Of a stretch of DNA of 51,145 nucleotides, positions 7,497 through 15,701 are shown piece after piece. This stretch comes from Pseudoalteromonas luteoviolacea (lineage in GTDB: Bacteria; Pseudomonadota; Gammaproteobacteria; Enterobacterales; Alteromonadaceae). A program made the translations under genes and the position numbers. A model generated the notes under the pieces. That model searched no databases and was not told the origin of the DNA. It saw only the letters and a program-made list of their open reading frames with translations. Location: contig NZ_JAKFZS010000037.1 in assembly GCF_021654285.1 (NCBI RefSeq), positions 1 to 51,145 on the forward strand, read 5' to 3'. Every line of letters starts with the position of its first letter. Positions within the stretch are counted from its first letter, which is position 1.

Positions 7497-9374
7497 ATGA
7501 ATACTATTTTTTTATTTTGGTGTTCCTTTGTGCAGTTTAGAAAAGATATAAATGGTTTACGGGCAGTAGCTGTTATAGCTGTTGTGCTATTTCACTTTAA
7601 CCCCAATTGGGTCCCAGGTGGCTTTGCTGGAGTAGATGTTTTCTTTGTTATTTCAGGCTTCTTAATGACCGGAATAATATTTAAAGGGATCACAGAGGGC
7701 AACTTTTCCATCTCAAAATTTTACGTTGCTAGAGCTAATCGGATAATCCCTCCACTTGCAGCGTTTTGTTTATCAATGTTGATTCTTGGTTATTTTTTAC
7801 TCACTCCTTGGGACTATAAGACTATTGGCCGTGATGTCGTGACTAGCATGACGTTCCTCAGTAACTTTATGTTTAGCATGAGAGGGGGGTATTTCGATTC
7901 AGAAGAAAACTTTTTCCTTCATACGTGGTCCCTTTCAGCAGAGTGGCAGTTCTATTTAATATACCCAGTTGTTTTGGTATTTTTGAAAAGGTTTATGTCA
8001 TTAAACGCACTTAAACTAACTATCCTGATTGGTACGGTAGTAGGGTTTATCGTTAGTGTAATCGCAACAGCAAAATGGCCAGAACAGTCGTATTATTTGT
8101 TACCTACAAGAGCTTGGGAAATGATGTTTGGTGCTCTCGCTTTTTTGTACCCTTTGAATATTTCAAATGACAAGAAAAGAATTGTCGAATGCATGGGTTT
8201 AGCCTTAATCATTTTATCGTATTTCTTAATCTCATCAGAAAGTATGTGGCCTGGCTATCTCGCTTTATTACCAGTAGTTGGTACTTGGTTAATAATTCAG
8301 TCACATGTAAATGACAGTAAAATTACCGGTAATTTTGTTTTTCAAAAAATTGGGAAATGGTCATACTCTATTTATTTATGGCATTGGCCAATAGCTGTTT
8401 CTTTTAGCTACTACTCATTTGATGAAGACTATAAAATTTTAGCTATACTTTTATCTATCTTCTTGGGTTATGTGAGTAACCTTTTATTAGAGAGAAGAAA
8501 AGTAAAATCTAATTCACCAAAAATAAGCATTGCAAAATATGGTCTCCTCATTGTCTCTTTTGGTATTGTTGGCAGTATCATTTTCAAATACCAAGGTTTT
8601 CCACAAAGGGTTGATTTAGAGTCTAACCCTCTGATCCATGGAGGCACTGGTAATGATTACCTTATACGCGAAGGTACATATCTATTGAATACAAGTGATC
8701 ATTACGATTATTTGTTAATAGGAGACAGTAATGCAAACCACTATGTTAGAGGCGTTTTAGCTCAAGGTACAAAAATCAAACATTCGTGGTATTCAATGTG
8801 TTTGTCTTTCCCCAACTCGCATTCAACAAGAGTCGGAAATTACTTATCTTGGGAAGCGAAATGTAAAGACAATTATAAAGTAGCACTAGGGGAAGATACG
8901 CCGATAATACTTGCGCATAGTTGGGATAAAACAGGTTCTGATAAGCTTAAATGCACAAATAAAATGTGCAACTTAACAGGAGATTATCAAGTTGATCTAT
9001 ACAAACAAATCCAAGAGCTTATAGAGGTTTATGGATTAGATAGGAAGATATATATTGTAGGAGAGTTACCAAAGCCTAAAAATAAGTCAATAATGAAGTG
9101 TATGAAAACAAAACACTATATTAGTGACAGCTTTTCTTGTTCTTCTGAAGAAAAGCCTATTCACTCAGCATCATTGATAAATAAAGTCATTTATGATTCT
9201 GTATTGAAGTATCAAAATGTATATTTTATTGATCCAAAGCCTGCTATCTGTCACCAAGGTATCTGTAATTATGTTGTAGAAAATAAATCAATATTCATGA
9301 CAGATGGCTCTCATTTGTCAGGGTATGGCTCAGAAGTTATTTGGAAATATATAATAAATGAAATTGAGAAGTAA
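7497..9374 (+). CDS. acyltransferase-SGNH fusion, O-antigen/LPS acetyltransferase type
   Basis: 625 aa. The N-terminal half (about 12-350) is an acyltransferase-3 membrane domain: FRKDINGLRAVAVIAVVLFH at the start, GGFAGVDVFFVISGFLM, FYVARANRIIPPL, FFLHTWSLSAEWQFYLIYP and SIYLWHWPIAV. The C-terminal part is an SGNH-hydrolase-like domain with the GDSN block (YLLIGDSNANHY, about 400) and the DGSHLS Asp-x-x-His block near the end. This architecture O-acetylates surface polysaccharides. A GTG at 7530 (VQFRKDI) would give the more usual N-terminus; neither start has a strong ribosome site. It stands alone, not in a polysaccharide cluster, and a strong terminator follows. Confidence 0.9.
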   Translation: MNTIFLFWCSFVQFRKDINGLRAVAVIAVVLFHFNPNWVPGGFAGVDVFFVISGFLMTGIIFKGITEGNFSISKFYVARANRIIPPLAAFCLSMLILGYFLLTPWDYKTIGRDVVTSMTFLSNFMFSMRGGYFDSEENFFLHTWSLSAEWQFYLIYPVVLVFLKRFMSLNALKLTILIGTVVGFIVSVIATAKWPEQSYYLLPTRAWEMMFGALAFLYPLNISNDKKRIVECMGLALIILSYFLISSESMWPGYLALLPVVGTWLIIQSHVNDSKITGNFVFQKIGKWSYSIYLWHWPIAVSFSYYSFDEDYKILAILLSIFLGYVSNLLLERRKVKSNSPKISIAKYGLLIVSFGIVGSIIFKYQGFPQRVDLESNPLIHGGTGNDYLIREGTYLLNTSDHYDYLLIGDSNANHYVRGVLAQGTKIKHSWYSMCLSFPNSHSTRVGNYLSWEAKCKDNYKVALGEDTPIILAHSWDKTGSDKLKCTNKMCNLTGDYQVDLYKQIQELIEVYGLDRKIYIVGELPKPKNKSIMKCMKTKHYISDSFSCSSEEKPIHSASLINKVIYDSVLKYQNVYFIDPKPAICHQGICNYVVENKSIFMTDGSHLSGYGSEVIWKYIINEIEK

Positions 9375-9393
9375 CTCATAGAATTTATGATTT

Positions 9394-9430
9394 AAAAGCC
9401 CCCGCTTTCACTAAAGTTGGGGGCTTTTTT
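9394..9430 (+). terminator. rho-independent terminator
   Basis: AAAAGCCCCC and GGGGGCTTTT form the outer stem around an inner CTTT/AAAG pairing, followed by six T's. It ends the acyltransferase transcript. Confidence 0.9.
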
Positions 9431-9740
9431 ATGCGGTTAAAATTACTTAAAAGTAAATAATTAATATGTAAAATATACTGAGGTCACTTAAAATTACTAC
9501 ATGACGTTTTGTCTCACATGAGATAAAACGATAAGGAGACTGAAACTTCATGACATGTTAGATCAGAGTTTATAACTTTTTGAATAATTGCATTGCTCTT
9601 TTTGATAAAAGGCCTATAAATAAAAGCGAATTTTTGTATAGCTTTCAATTACCTTATTCATTTTTACGACTACTCACAGTTTCTCACATAAGAAAGTTTT
9701 ATAGTTTCTCTGACTTTATCAGTTAAGGAAACAGTTAGTC
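9431..9740. other. gene-free interval before the lipoprotein hydrolase
   Basis: About 310 bp, AT-rich. It includes an AAGGAG at about 9534 followed by a very short ORF (M-T-C-stop), which I do not consider a gene. It presumably contains the promoter for the hydrolase. No repeat or RNA was recognised. Confidence 0.4.
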
Positions 9741-10772
9741 ATGCTTCAGAATAAATTTTTAAGTATTTTATCTGCGTTTATCTTTGTATCTGTATTATCT
9801 GCTTGTAACAATAAATTGGCAGTCAACGAGAACCAGTATACAACACATACGTTTGATTCACGCGGTAACCAGTTATCTGCTCGACTTTACATACCAAAGC
9901 AGCATTCAGTCTCTGATCCTATTGTGATTTTTGTTCACGGGGATGGCGATATGGACAGTACTGCAAATAGCTTTTATCTACCCATTATTGATGCATTGAA
10001 TGAGCAAAAGATAGCTGCCTTTTCGTGGGATAAACCAGGTGTTGGGAGCTCTGGAGGCGACTGGCTTTCCCAATCTATGGAAGACAGAGCTGCAGAGGTG
10101 CAAGATGCCATTGATTATCTGCGAGCAGCAGGCTATCAACAAAATCAGATTGGTGTAATTGGCTTTAGCCAAGCTAGTTGGGTATTTGCTAATTTACATA
10201 ATGAAACTGAAATCAAGTTTATGGTTCTTGTTGGTGGTGCAGCTAATTGGTTATCTCAGAGCCAATATAGTATGTGGATCCGTTTGGTCGATGAAGGAAA
10301 AATTAATGCTGACGATGAAACAGCTTTAGAACGTATCAAGCAATTGAGTGAACAGGAGTACCATTTAATCAAATCAGGTTATGATAAATACTTGGCTGCG
10401 TCTTTGCATCAAGATCCTTTTATGTCAGAGCCACTAGAAGATGAAGCTAGGTTTAATTTTGTTCGAAAAAACATAGATGCAGATATATCCGAAGGTTTTA
10501 GTAAACTCAACCTACCAATGTTCGCCATGTATGGTGATAGCGATATTCATGTTGATATCGAGCAAAGTCAAACTGAATTTGATTACGCTTTTGCGAACTC
10601 AAAACAACCTTTAGCTAATCTAGAGCAGGTGGTAATTAGCAACGCTACGCATGGGTTGTTAAAGCCTGAATTACCTCTTGATGCATTATTTTCTATCAAG
10701 AAGAGCCATTTTTCGCCTGATGCTATAGAAAGCATGATCCTATGGATAAATTCACAGCGAGAAACACACTAA
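9741..10772 (+). CDS. alpha/beta hydrolase, lipoprotein
   Basis: 343 aa. A lipoprotein signal peptide ends in the lipobox LSAC (Cys at about 22). The mature part is an alpha/beta hydrolase: oxyanion segment FVHGDGDMDS, WDKPGVGSSGGDW, nucleophile elbow GFSQAS with Ser at about 142, a candidate acid in YGDSDIHVD and a catalytic His in NATHGLLKPE. Similar enzymes are esterases or peptidases; the substrate is unknown. AAGGAAA precedes the ATG by about 10 bp. It is predicted to be anchored to the outer or inner membrane, facing the periplasm. Confidence 0.85.
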   Translation: MLQNKFLSILSAFIFVSVLSACNNKLAVNENQYTTHTFDSRGNQLSARLYIPKQHSVSDPIVIFVHGDGDMDSTANSFYLPIIDALNEQKIAAFSWDKPGVGSSGGDWLSQSMEDRAAEVQDAIDYLRAAGYQQNQIGVIGFSQASWVFANLHNETEIKFMVLVGGAANWLSQSQYSMWIRLVDEGKINADDETALERIKQLSEQEYHLIKSGYDKYLAASLHQDPFMSEPLEDEARFNFVRKNIDADISEGFSKLNLPMFAMYGDSDIHVDIEQSQTEFDYAFANSKQPLANLEQVVISNATHGLLKPELPLDALFSIKKSHFSPDAIESMILWINSQRETH

Positions 10773-11097
10773 GAAAAATAGAAGTTAAATACTTGAACAC
10801 CGTTATATTTTATAGTCTACTGATGCGTTGTAATCGATTTCACCATTGATTAAGAGGGGATATATATTTCGATTTAAATTATTGGAAAATAAATTGTTGT
10901 TTAAATTTATGCGCTTTTTTGTAGAGTCAAGGTATATAAATTAAAAGTATTAACTAATGCGATCTTGAAGGTTTAAAAATAATTTTGGTTGAAGCTTAAT
11001 TAGTTACTGATATGATTATAAGTATTGTCTGGTAAAATCCATTCAGTGTAAATGTATAAAGATAACTCGGAGATAGATGTGAGGTTTTTAAGAGCAT
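10773..11097. other. gene-free interval
   Basis: About 325 bp of AT-rich DNA before the NADAR gene. I see no convincing ORF, terminator or repeat. Confidence 0.4.
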
Positions 11098-11535
11098 ATG
11101 GCAAAAACGATTAAATTTTTCGCTAAGAACGACAAGTACTACCAGCTTTCCAACTTTGCAGGATTTGGTTTTGAGCTAGATGGTCACTATTGGAAAACCA
11201 TGGAACATTATTTTCAAGCTATGAAGTTTATCGGTACAGAACAGTTTGACAAAATAAAGAACTGTGGCTCACCCAAGCAGGCAAAAGATTTGGGTCAAAC
11301 TAGGGCAATTCCTATTCGTTCGGATTGGGACAGCGTCAAAGAGGAAGTGATGCTTGTTGGTTTACGCAAAAAGTTTCAAGACAAAGCGTTGAGAGACTTA
11401 TTAATTGCAACGGGTAAAAAAGAACTAATTGAAGACTCTCCGTTTGATAAATATTGGGGCATCGGTGCCAATGGGAAAGGAAAAAATAGATTGGGTTTTC
11501 TTCTAATGAAACTTAGGGATGAACTAAAGTCTTAA
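11098..11535 (+). CDS. NADAR family protein (YbiA/RibX-like)
   Basis: 145 aa, a single NADAR (DUF1768) domain. Diagnostic pieces are YYQLSNFAGFGFELDGHYWKT with the acidic and Trp residues of the pocket, MEHYFQAMKF, an RSDWDSVKEEVMLVGLRKKF helix, and the C-terminal DKYWGIGANGKGKNRLG with the conserved WG.G..G.G.N. Family members hydrolyse N-glycosidic bonds of riboflavin intermediates or remove ADP-ribose from nucleic acids. It stands alone: there is no riboflavin gene and no DarT-like transferase beside it, so which activity applies is open. Confidence 0.9.
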   Translation: MAKTIKFFAKNDKYYQLSNFAGFGFELDGHYWKTMEHYFQAMKFIGTEQFDKIKNCGSPKQAKDLGQTRAIPIRSDWDSVKEEVMLVGLRKKFQDKALRDLLIATGKKELIEDSPFDKYWGIGANGKGKNRLGFLLMKLRDELKS

Positions 11536-11694
11536 CATGCTAACAAAGTAAGGGCTTATTTGAGGGCAGACTCCACTTTGGTTATAAGGATAGCCAGTTT
11601 ACGTGATTAATAGTGAAGTATATCGGTTTTATTAAGCATTGGCTTAGAATACGATTGGTGTTTTACTCAATAAATAGCTTATTGATGAGGGATT

Positions 11695-12306
11695 ATGAAG
11701 TTTATAATTTTGTTTTTGTTTTTGGTTTTTTCTACAAATGTAAGTGCAGAAAGTGTTTTGATTGATGTTTTAAATAAAATTGAGTCAAAGGAAAGTTATA
11801 CTAAGTTAATGGAAAAGTGCCCCACAGACTATTTTCCTAAGTCAAATTTACCTTATAAAAATTATATAGATGATTGTTCAATCAATCCTAGCTCTTGCTT
11901 AGAACGTTGTGATAAAGGGGACGGTAATTATTGCTCTTCGCTAGCAAATGTTATTCAAAATAAATTACAAAGCAGCTATCACTCGGAGGCATTATTTTCT
12001 AAATCTTGTCAATTGGGTATAGTAAGTGGTTGTACAAATAGAGCTTCAGGTTTGATTAGCCACAATGGGGATTCATCTTTAGAGTGTGCCTTAAAGACTT
12101 TCAAACTTGCTTGCAGTGATAAAGATGAATGGGGATGCACTATGTACGGTGCTTACTTAGCACAAGGAAAAGGTGTAGAGAGGAATTTTATTCGGGCATT
12201 AGAAGTGCTAAAAGTCAGTTGTGAAAGTGGAATTGGCCATCCTGCGTGTCAACATGCAAAAAATATAAGTAGTCAGATTCAAGCTGTAATAAACAAAGAT
12301 CAGTGA
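11695..12306 (+). CDS. exported Cys-rich Sel1-like repeat protein
   Basis: 203 aa with a signal peptide (MKFIILFLFLVFSTNVSA). The mature protein has several Sel1-like units with paired cysteines, for example CDKGDGNYCSSLA, CQLGIVSGCTNRA and CSDKDEWGCTMYGAYLAQGK. This spacing is like the disulfide-stapled repeats of Helicobacter Hcp proteins. Such proteins are periplasmic or secreted adaptors; some act in immunity or surveillance, but nothing here fixes a role. GAGGGATT just before the ATG supports the start. It lies 200 bp upstream of the GG-leader peptide gene on the same strand. Confidence 0.75.
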   Translation: MKFIILFLFLVFSTNVSAESVLIDVLNKIESKESYTKLMEKCPTDYFPKSNLPYKNYIDDCSINPSSCLERCDKGDGNYCSSLANVIQNKLQSSYHSEALFSKSCQLGIVSGCTNRASGLISHNGDSSLECALKTFKLACSDKDEWGCTMYGAYLAQGKGVERNFIRALEVLKVSCESGIGHPACQHAKNISSQIQAVINKDQ

Positions 12307-12505
12307 CACATAAGAAGTGATTTAAAGTTCACTCTAATTTTATTATATTCTTATAAAAATCAAGTAGTTTATCTTTAATTAGAATACCGAGTTGTGCTTT
12401 TAATGTAGTTTAACAATGAGTGTATTAAATTCTTTCAATTTACACTTAAGAGACTTTGTGTGAAGAATATTTCGAACGTTTTTTAAACATGCAAAGGAAA
12501 TTGAT

Positions 12506-12679
12506 ATGAAACTACAAATCAGTAAAAAGAACCTTAAAAATTTATGTGATAATAAAGTGATAGACTCACAGCAAACACCTCTAGTAGGGGGGGGAGCGAG
12601 TGCTATTCCACCAACAAGAGTGCAGCAAGGGTGCCCTTATTTTTCATATTATCCCGTAAATACCTGTAGACCATACTAG
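12506..12679 (+). CDS. candidate double-glycine-leader peptide (RiPP/bacteriocin-like precursor)
   Basis: 57 codons with AAAGGAA placed about 7 bp before the ATG. The N-terminal half is a charged leader, MKLQISKKNLKNLCDNKV, leading to a QQTPLVGGG cleavage-type motif at residues 23-30. The remaining 27 residues form a core (ASAIPPTRVQQGCPYFSYYP, then VNTCRPY) rich in Pro and Tyr with two Cys ten residues apart. Such a layout is typical of peptides exported and cleaved after GG by peptidase-containing ABC transporters, modified or not. No modifying enzyme or transporter is adjacent. A hairpin follows the stop. The assignment rests on layout only. Confidence 0.6.
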   Translation: MKLQISKKNLKNLCDNKVIDSQQTPLVGGGASAIPPTRVQQGCPYFSYYPVNTCRPY

Positions 12680-12692
12680 AACAAATTAAAAA

Positions 12693-12715
12693 CAGGGCAT
12701 TGAAAATGTGCCCTG
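12693..12715 (+). terminator. hairpin after the GG-leader gene
   Basis: CAGGGCA (12693-12699) pairs with TGCCCTG (12709-12715), starting 13 bp after the peptide stop. No T tract follows, so it could be an inefficient terminator or an mRNA 3'-end stabiliser. Confidence 0.5.
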
Positions 12716-12795
12716 CTCATAGCTTCAAGAATCTTTTTGCTTGATGTACATCCTTGAGTGTATCATAGGCCCTTGTTAATAGTCGGGGTAAATTT

Positions 12796-13041
12796 ATGAG
12801 TTTCACAGCAGATGACTTTTTTGGCTTAGTATTAATTGCTTTGGGTCTAAATTCCATACTAAAAGGAGAGCTTTCTATACAATCTGGCATTACTAATGGC
12901 GGTGAAAATATGAAGTTCATTAAATCGACAAAGAGTAAAGTAACAGGTTTTAAGGCAAGAGTCATAGGGTTTTTAATCTGCCTTGCAGGCTTAGCTATAA
13001 TTAAATTTCTAAATACCGGTGAAGTCCTTTTCTCTATATGA
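12796..13041 (+). CDS. small hypothetical membrane protein
   Basis: 81 aa. Hydrophobic segments near the N-terminus (DDFFGLVLIALGLNSIL) and the C-terminus (VIGFLICLAGLAIIKFL) flank a polar, lysine-rich middle. GGGGTA lies about 6 bp before the ATG. No family recognised. It is 80 bp past the hairpin that follows the GG-leader gene on the same strand, so a functional link (for example immunity) is conceivable but unproven. Confidence 0.5.
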   Translation: MSFTADDFFGLVLIALGLNSILKGELSIQSGITNGGENMKFIKSTKSKVTGFKARVIGFLICLAGLAIIKFLNTGEVLFSI

Positions 13042-13546
13042 AGTTGATATTTGGCTATTTTTGAGGCTGGTTTTAGTTTCATACATGCTTAGATACTTTT
13101 GGTTGGCTCTCGAAAAAGTTTCATCGCTATGGTTTTTAGCGGGCCGATTGTAAATAGTTCTAAGTCGACAACTTTGATGGCCCAGTGTAGATGTGTTTGC
13201 AGCTAACTTCTCTCCGTTTCAACTCTTCGGTTTTACAGCTTTTTTCACTTAGCAGTTCACTACGAATTAGTTTATTAAGCCGTTAATCTTGGCTTGTGTA
13301 TTTCTTAAAACTTTAGCAAGTCCCTTAACTTAACTTCTATTGTTATTTAAAAGTTAAAAAATAGGTTGTGATTAGTTAGTAGTTTCCGGTTTATCAGCTA
13401 TCTTTTGTGCAGTAGCTTATTGTTTAGCGTACATGATCAACGTGATTTGTTTCTAAAGTGGCTATTAGCGGTTTTTAAGAATAGCCAGTAAGCTAGCGTC
13501 CAGTTCAGCAGGATTTAACTTTGGTTTAATAAGGTAGAGAGTGAAT
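13042..13546. other. gene-free interval
   Basis: About 500 bp without a credible gene on either strand. It contains scattered AT-rich stretches and no clear hairpin. I could not recognise remnants of a known family in it. Confidence 0.4.
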
Positions 13547-13732
13547 ATGAGCTCAAGTAATGTAAGTATCTTAAACTTAATTTTTGCGATTTTTCTTCCA
13601 CCAATTGGTGCATTTTTACAAGTCGGCTTCAGTCTACACTTTTTTATCAATATTGTGTTGACTTTACTTGGTGGCCTACCAGGAATGATCCATGCTATTT
13701 GGCTTGTTGTCACCAACAAATCGGGTGAGTGA
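13547..13732 (+). CDS. YqaE/Pmp3 family membrane protein
   Basis: 61 aa, two transmembrane helices. The family signature is clear: ILNLIFAIFLPPIGAFLQVG followed by FINIVLTLLGGLPGMIHAIW. Pmp3-type proteins are stress-related membrane-potential modulators. AAGGTAGAGAG just upstream supports the ATG at 13547 over an earlier in-frame GTG at 13541. A strong inverted repeat follows. Confidence 0.9.
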   Translation: MSSSNVSILNLIFAIFLPPIGAFLQVGFSLHFFINIVLTLLGGLPGMIHAIWLVVTNKSGE

Positions 13733-13740
13733 TTTACATT

Positions 13741-13784
13741 AAATTAATGAGCTAATTTGAATTAGTTAGCTCATTAATTTTCTC
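13741..13784 (+). terminator. terminator after the YqaE gene
   Basis: AAATTAATGAGCTAA (13741-13755) and TTAGCTCATTAATTT (13766-13780) are perfect inverted repeats with a 10-nt loop, ending in a short T-rich stretch. Confidence 0.75.
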
Positions 13785-13876
13785 GATACGTTAAAGTTTT
13801 TATCGTTTACGTGCTTTGTAGCTAATTTTAAGTTTAACGATCATGTTAAAAGATCACAGACAGTGTTCGCAGGTTG

Positions 13877-14704
13877 CTAGGTAAGCGGTGTTGACCAAAC
13901 ATTGACAGATTGTAGCTCACCATGCTGATATCTTTGGTTTATTAATCGGCCTGAAAAATTGAACCCGGCTTGGTGGAGTATTTTGTTTCTGTCGTAATTG
14001 TCAGATAAACAATTTGACTGAAGCAAAACGATACCTAAGGATTTCAAATGTGACTTTGTGAGCGTGATTAGGTCTCTTTTTACATCTAACGTATCTAGAT
14101 GATCAGCAATCACTATGTTTGAAATATTGGCTACATCGCCATGAGAAAGATATGTAACCCTCACGTACGCGACTATATTATCTAAAAATTCAAATACAAG
14201 GTAATCATTGCCTTGTTGCATATCGTCAATAATCGCCCGTTCGCCTTGATTAAAGGTTGTATAATGGCAGTTGGTACTAAATTGTAATTTAGCGATATCA
14301 ATTGCATCATTGTGTTGAGCAAGTCGAATCATAGACAAACCCGATGGTATTACATCATGTTCATTGGGCGCTGATGTAATCACATCTAAAACAGAGTCGT
14401 GCTCTAACTTACCCACTTCTTGTGCTCTTGTCATATCAAAGTATTTTGCGATATATAAAGCGTCATGTGAACCACAATAGCTAGGGACGGCTGCTTCTAT
14501 TTGATAATCTTTATTTGAAAACAGGCCAAACTGAGATTCGTTAATGATATAGCTAATTTTAGTATTACAGTGTTTATGCGTTTCTTGCTCAATTGAGTCT
14601 ATAGTGTGTTCTTTTAGAGTGGAATGGATCAAGTTGGCGGACGTGAGCCTGTTAACTGTATTAAATTCCAATATGCTATCTACATCCATCGAATTTCTTC
14701 TCAT
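13877..14704 (-). CDS. GNAT-like N-acetyltransferase, putative
   Basis: 275 aa. The C-terminal half (about 125-260) resembles a GNAT fold: SMIRLAQHNDAIDIAKL, an acceptor-side DYLVFEFLDNIVAYVRVTYL strand pair, ANISNIVIAD, a helix with DVKRDLITLTKSHLKSLG, and NYDRNKILHQAGFNFSGRL as the closing N-x-x-GF element. The N-terminal 120 residues are not recognised. The canonical Q/RxxGxG/A acetyl-CoA loop is weak, so activity is uncertain. An alternative start at 14689 has AGAAG 7 bp upstream. Monocistronic, leftward. Confidence 0.6.
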   Translation of the reverse strand: MRRNSMDVDSILEFNTVNRLTSANLIHSTLKEHTIDSIEQETHKHCNTKISYIINESQFGLFSNKDYQIEAAVPSYCGSHDALYIAKYFDMTRAQEVGKLEHDSVLDVITSAPNEHDVIPSGLSMIRLAQHNDAIDIAKLQFSTNCHYTTFNQGERAIIDDMQQGNDYLVFEFLDNIVAYVRVTYLSHGDVANISNIVIADHLDTLDVKRDLITLTKSHLKSLGIVLLQSNCLSDNYDRNKILHQAGFNFSGRLINQRYQHGELQSVNVWSTPLT

Positions 14705-14999
14705 TTTACCTGAACTAATTTCATTGAGCTTTTTGATTAGAGCTCTAAGGTTTTATTGCCTTTTATCATGGCAAATATAGAGATAAATTTCAAATCATAT
14801 CGTTTTTTGTATCTTTGAGTCCTATTTATTTAATCTTTTTATGTTTCTTTTAATTCGATCTCTAATTAAATTTTTATCTTTTTAGAAAAATAAATTTATA
14901 TGACAAGTTCGTATGATAAATAAAATTTATCAATTTGATGGCGGTTAATTACGTAAATATGGAAAAAGCATCAAAGAGTCTTTGATAAGTTTTGTCTTG
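14705..14999. other. AT-rich interval with a palindrome
   Basis: About 295 bp without genes. At 14970-14986 is a perfect palindrome, ATCAAAGA-G-TCTTTGAT, of operator-like shape. It lies next to the 3' end of the broken LysR gene and 266 bp upstream of the GNAT-like gene. Confidence 0.4.
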
Positions 15000-15412
15000 T
15001 TACTTTTTGCCAAGTACATAGCAAAAATTTCTCTGGTATAAGTAGGGGCTTGTTCGACCAAAAAAAGTTTTTTTCTTGCGGATCAAGTCAAAGCACATCT
15101 GCTTTGGTAGATAGGCCGTACCACCAGCTTCGGTAATAAAACTTAAAGCGATTCTTGGCTGGCTCATGGTGTGTTTAATCGTCGTGTTGTCGCAAAAATC
15201 ACGGACAAATTGACTATTCACAGCCTCGCCATAATCAACTTGGATTATGCTTTCGATTTAGTCTACCTCTAAATCTTGCTGGGTTGATACTAGTTGTAAC
15301 GGTACTGTACTGACTTTTTCCGTAACGATTTCTTCAATGTAAGGGGGTTCGAATATGAATGCGATGTCTATTAACCTAGCTAACAGCTGCTTTCTTAATT
15401 CCAAAGAGAGTA
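15000..15412 (-). pseudogene. LysR-type regulator, C-terminal fragment (HdfR-like)
   Basis: On the minus strand one frame reads LSLELRKQLLARLIDIAFIF, EPPYIEEIVTEKVS, VPLQLVSTQQDLEVD, a TAA stop, then SIIQVDYGEAVNSQFVRDF, ALSFITEAGGTAYLPKQM and SPYLYQRNFCYVLGKK. This is the effector-binding domain of a LysR regulator (LDLALLFEPP, VDWG..FN and GIAYLP blocks of the HdfR type). The DNA-binding domain is absent and an in-frame stop interrupts the rest. The 5' break abuts the rimK fragment on the opposite strand. Confidence 0.75.
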
Positions 15413-15681
15413 ATTTACACCGAGGCGGTACCGCTGAGATTGTAAAGCTTACAAAAGAAGAGCGAGAAACTGCTGTGAATGCAGCAAAAGTGATGGGGCT
15501 AAATTTTTGCGGTGTAGATTTATTGCGTTCTAACAATGGGCCTATGGTCATGGAAGTGAACTCATCTCCTGGTCTAGAAGGCATTGAAAGCGCAACTGGA
15601 CTTGATGTTGCTGGTAAGCTGGTTGAGTTCATCGAAAAAAATGCAAAGCCTAATTCAACGCGTACTCGTGGCAAAGGTTAA
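15408..15681 (+). pseudogene. rimK: RimK, C-terminal fragment
   Basis: About 90 codons equal the end of RimK, the ATP-grasp ligase that adds glutamates to ribosomal protein S6: SNLHRGGTAEIVKLTKEERE, AAKVMGLNFCGVDLLRS, GPMVMEVNSSPGLEGIE, and the usual TRTRGKG end. The conserved Mg-binding E and N (VMEVNSSPG) are present. The first two thirds (about 210 of about 300 residues, including the pre-ATP-grasp region) are missing. An ORF from 15355 continues into it, but its first 17 residues are antisense LysR sequence. It must be non-functional as RimK. Confidence 0.9.
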
Positions 15682-15701
15682 CCAAATAGGACTGTAAACG
15701 T

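Noticed and set aside
9534..9575. AAGGAG followed by an ATG upstream of the lipoprotein hydrolase
   Set aside because: The frame closes after three codons, so there is no gene.
15258..15674. Minus-strand ORF of 138 codons
   Set aside because: Its C-terminal third is the LysR remnant, but the rest is antisense to rimK, so it is not a single gene.
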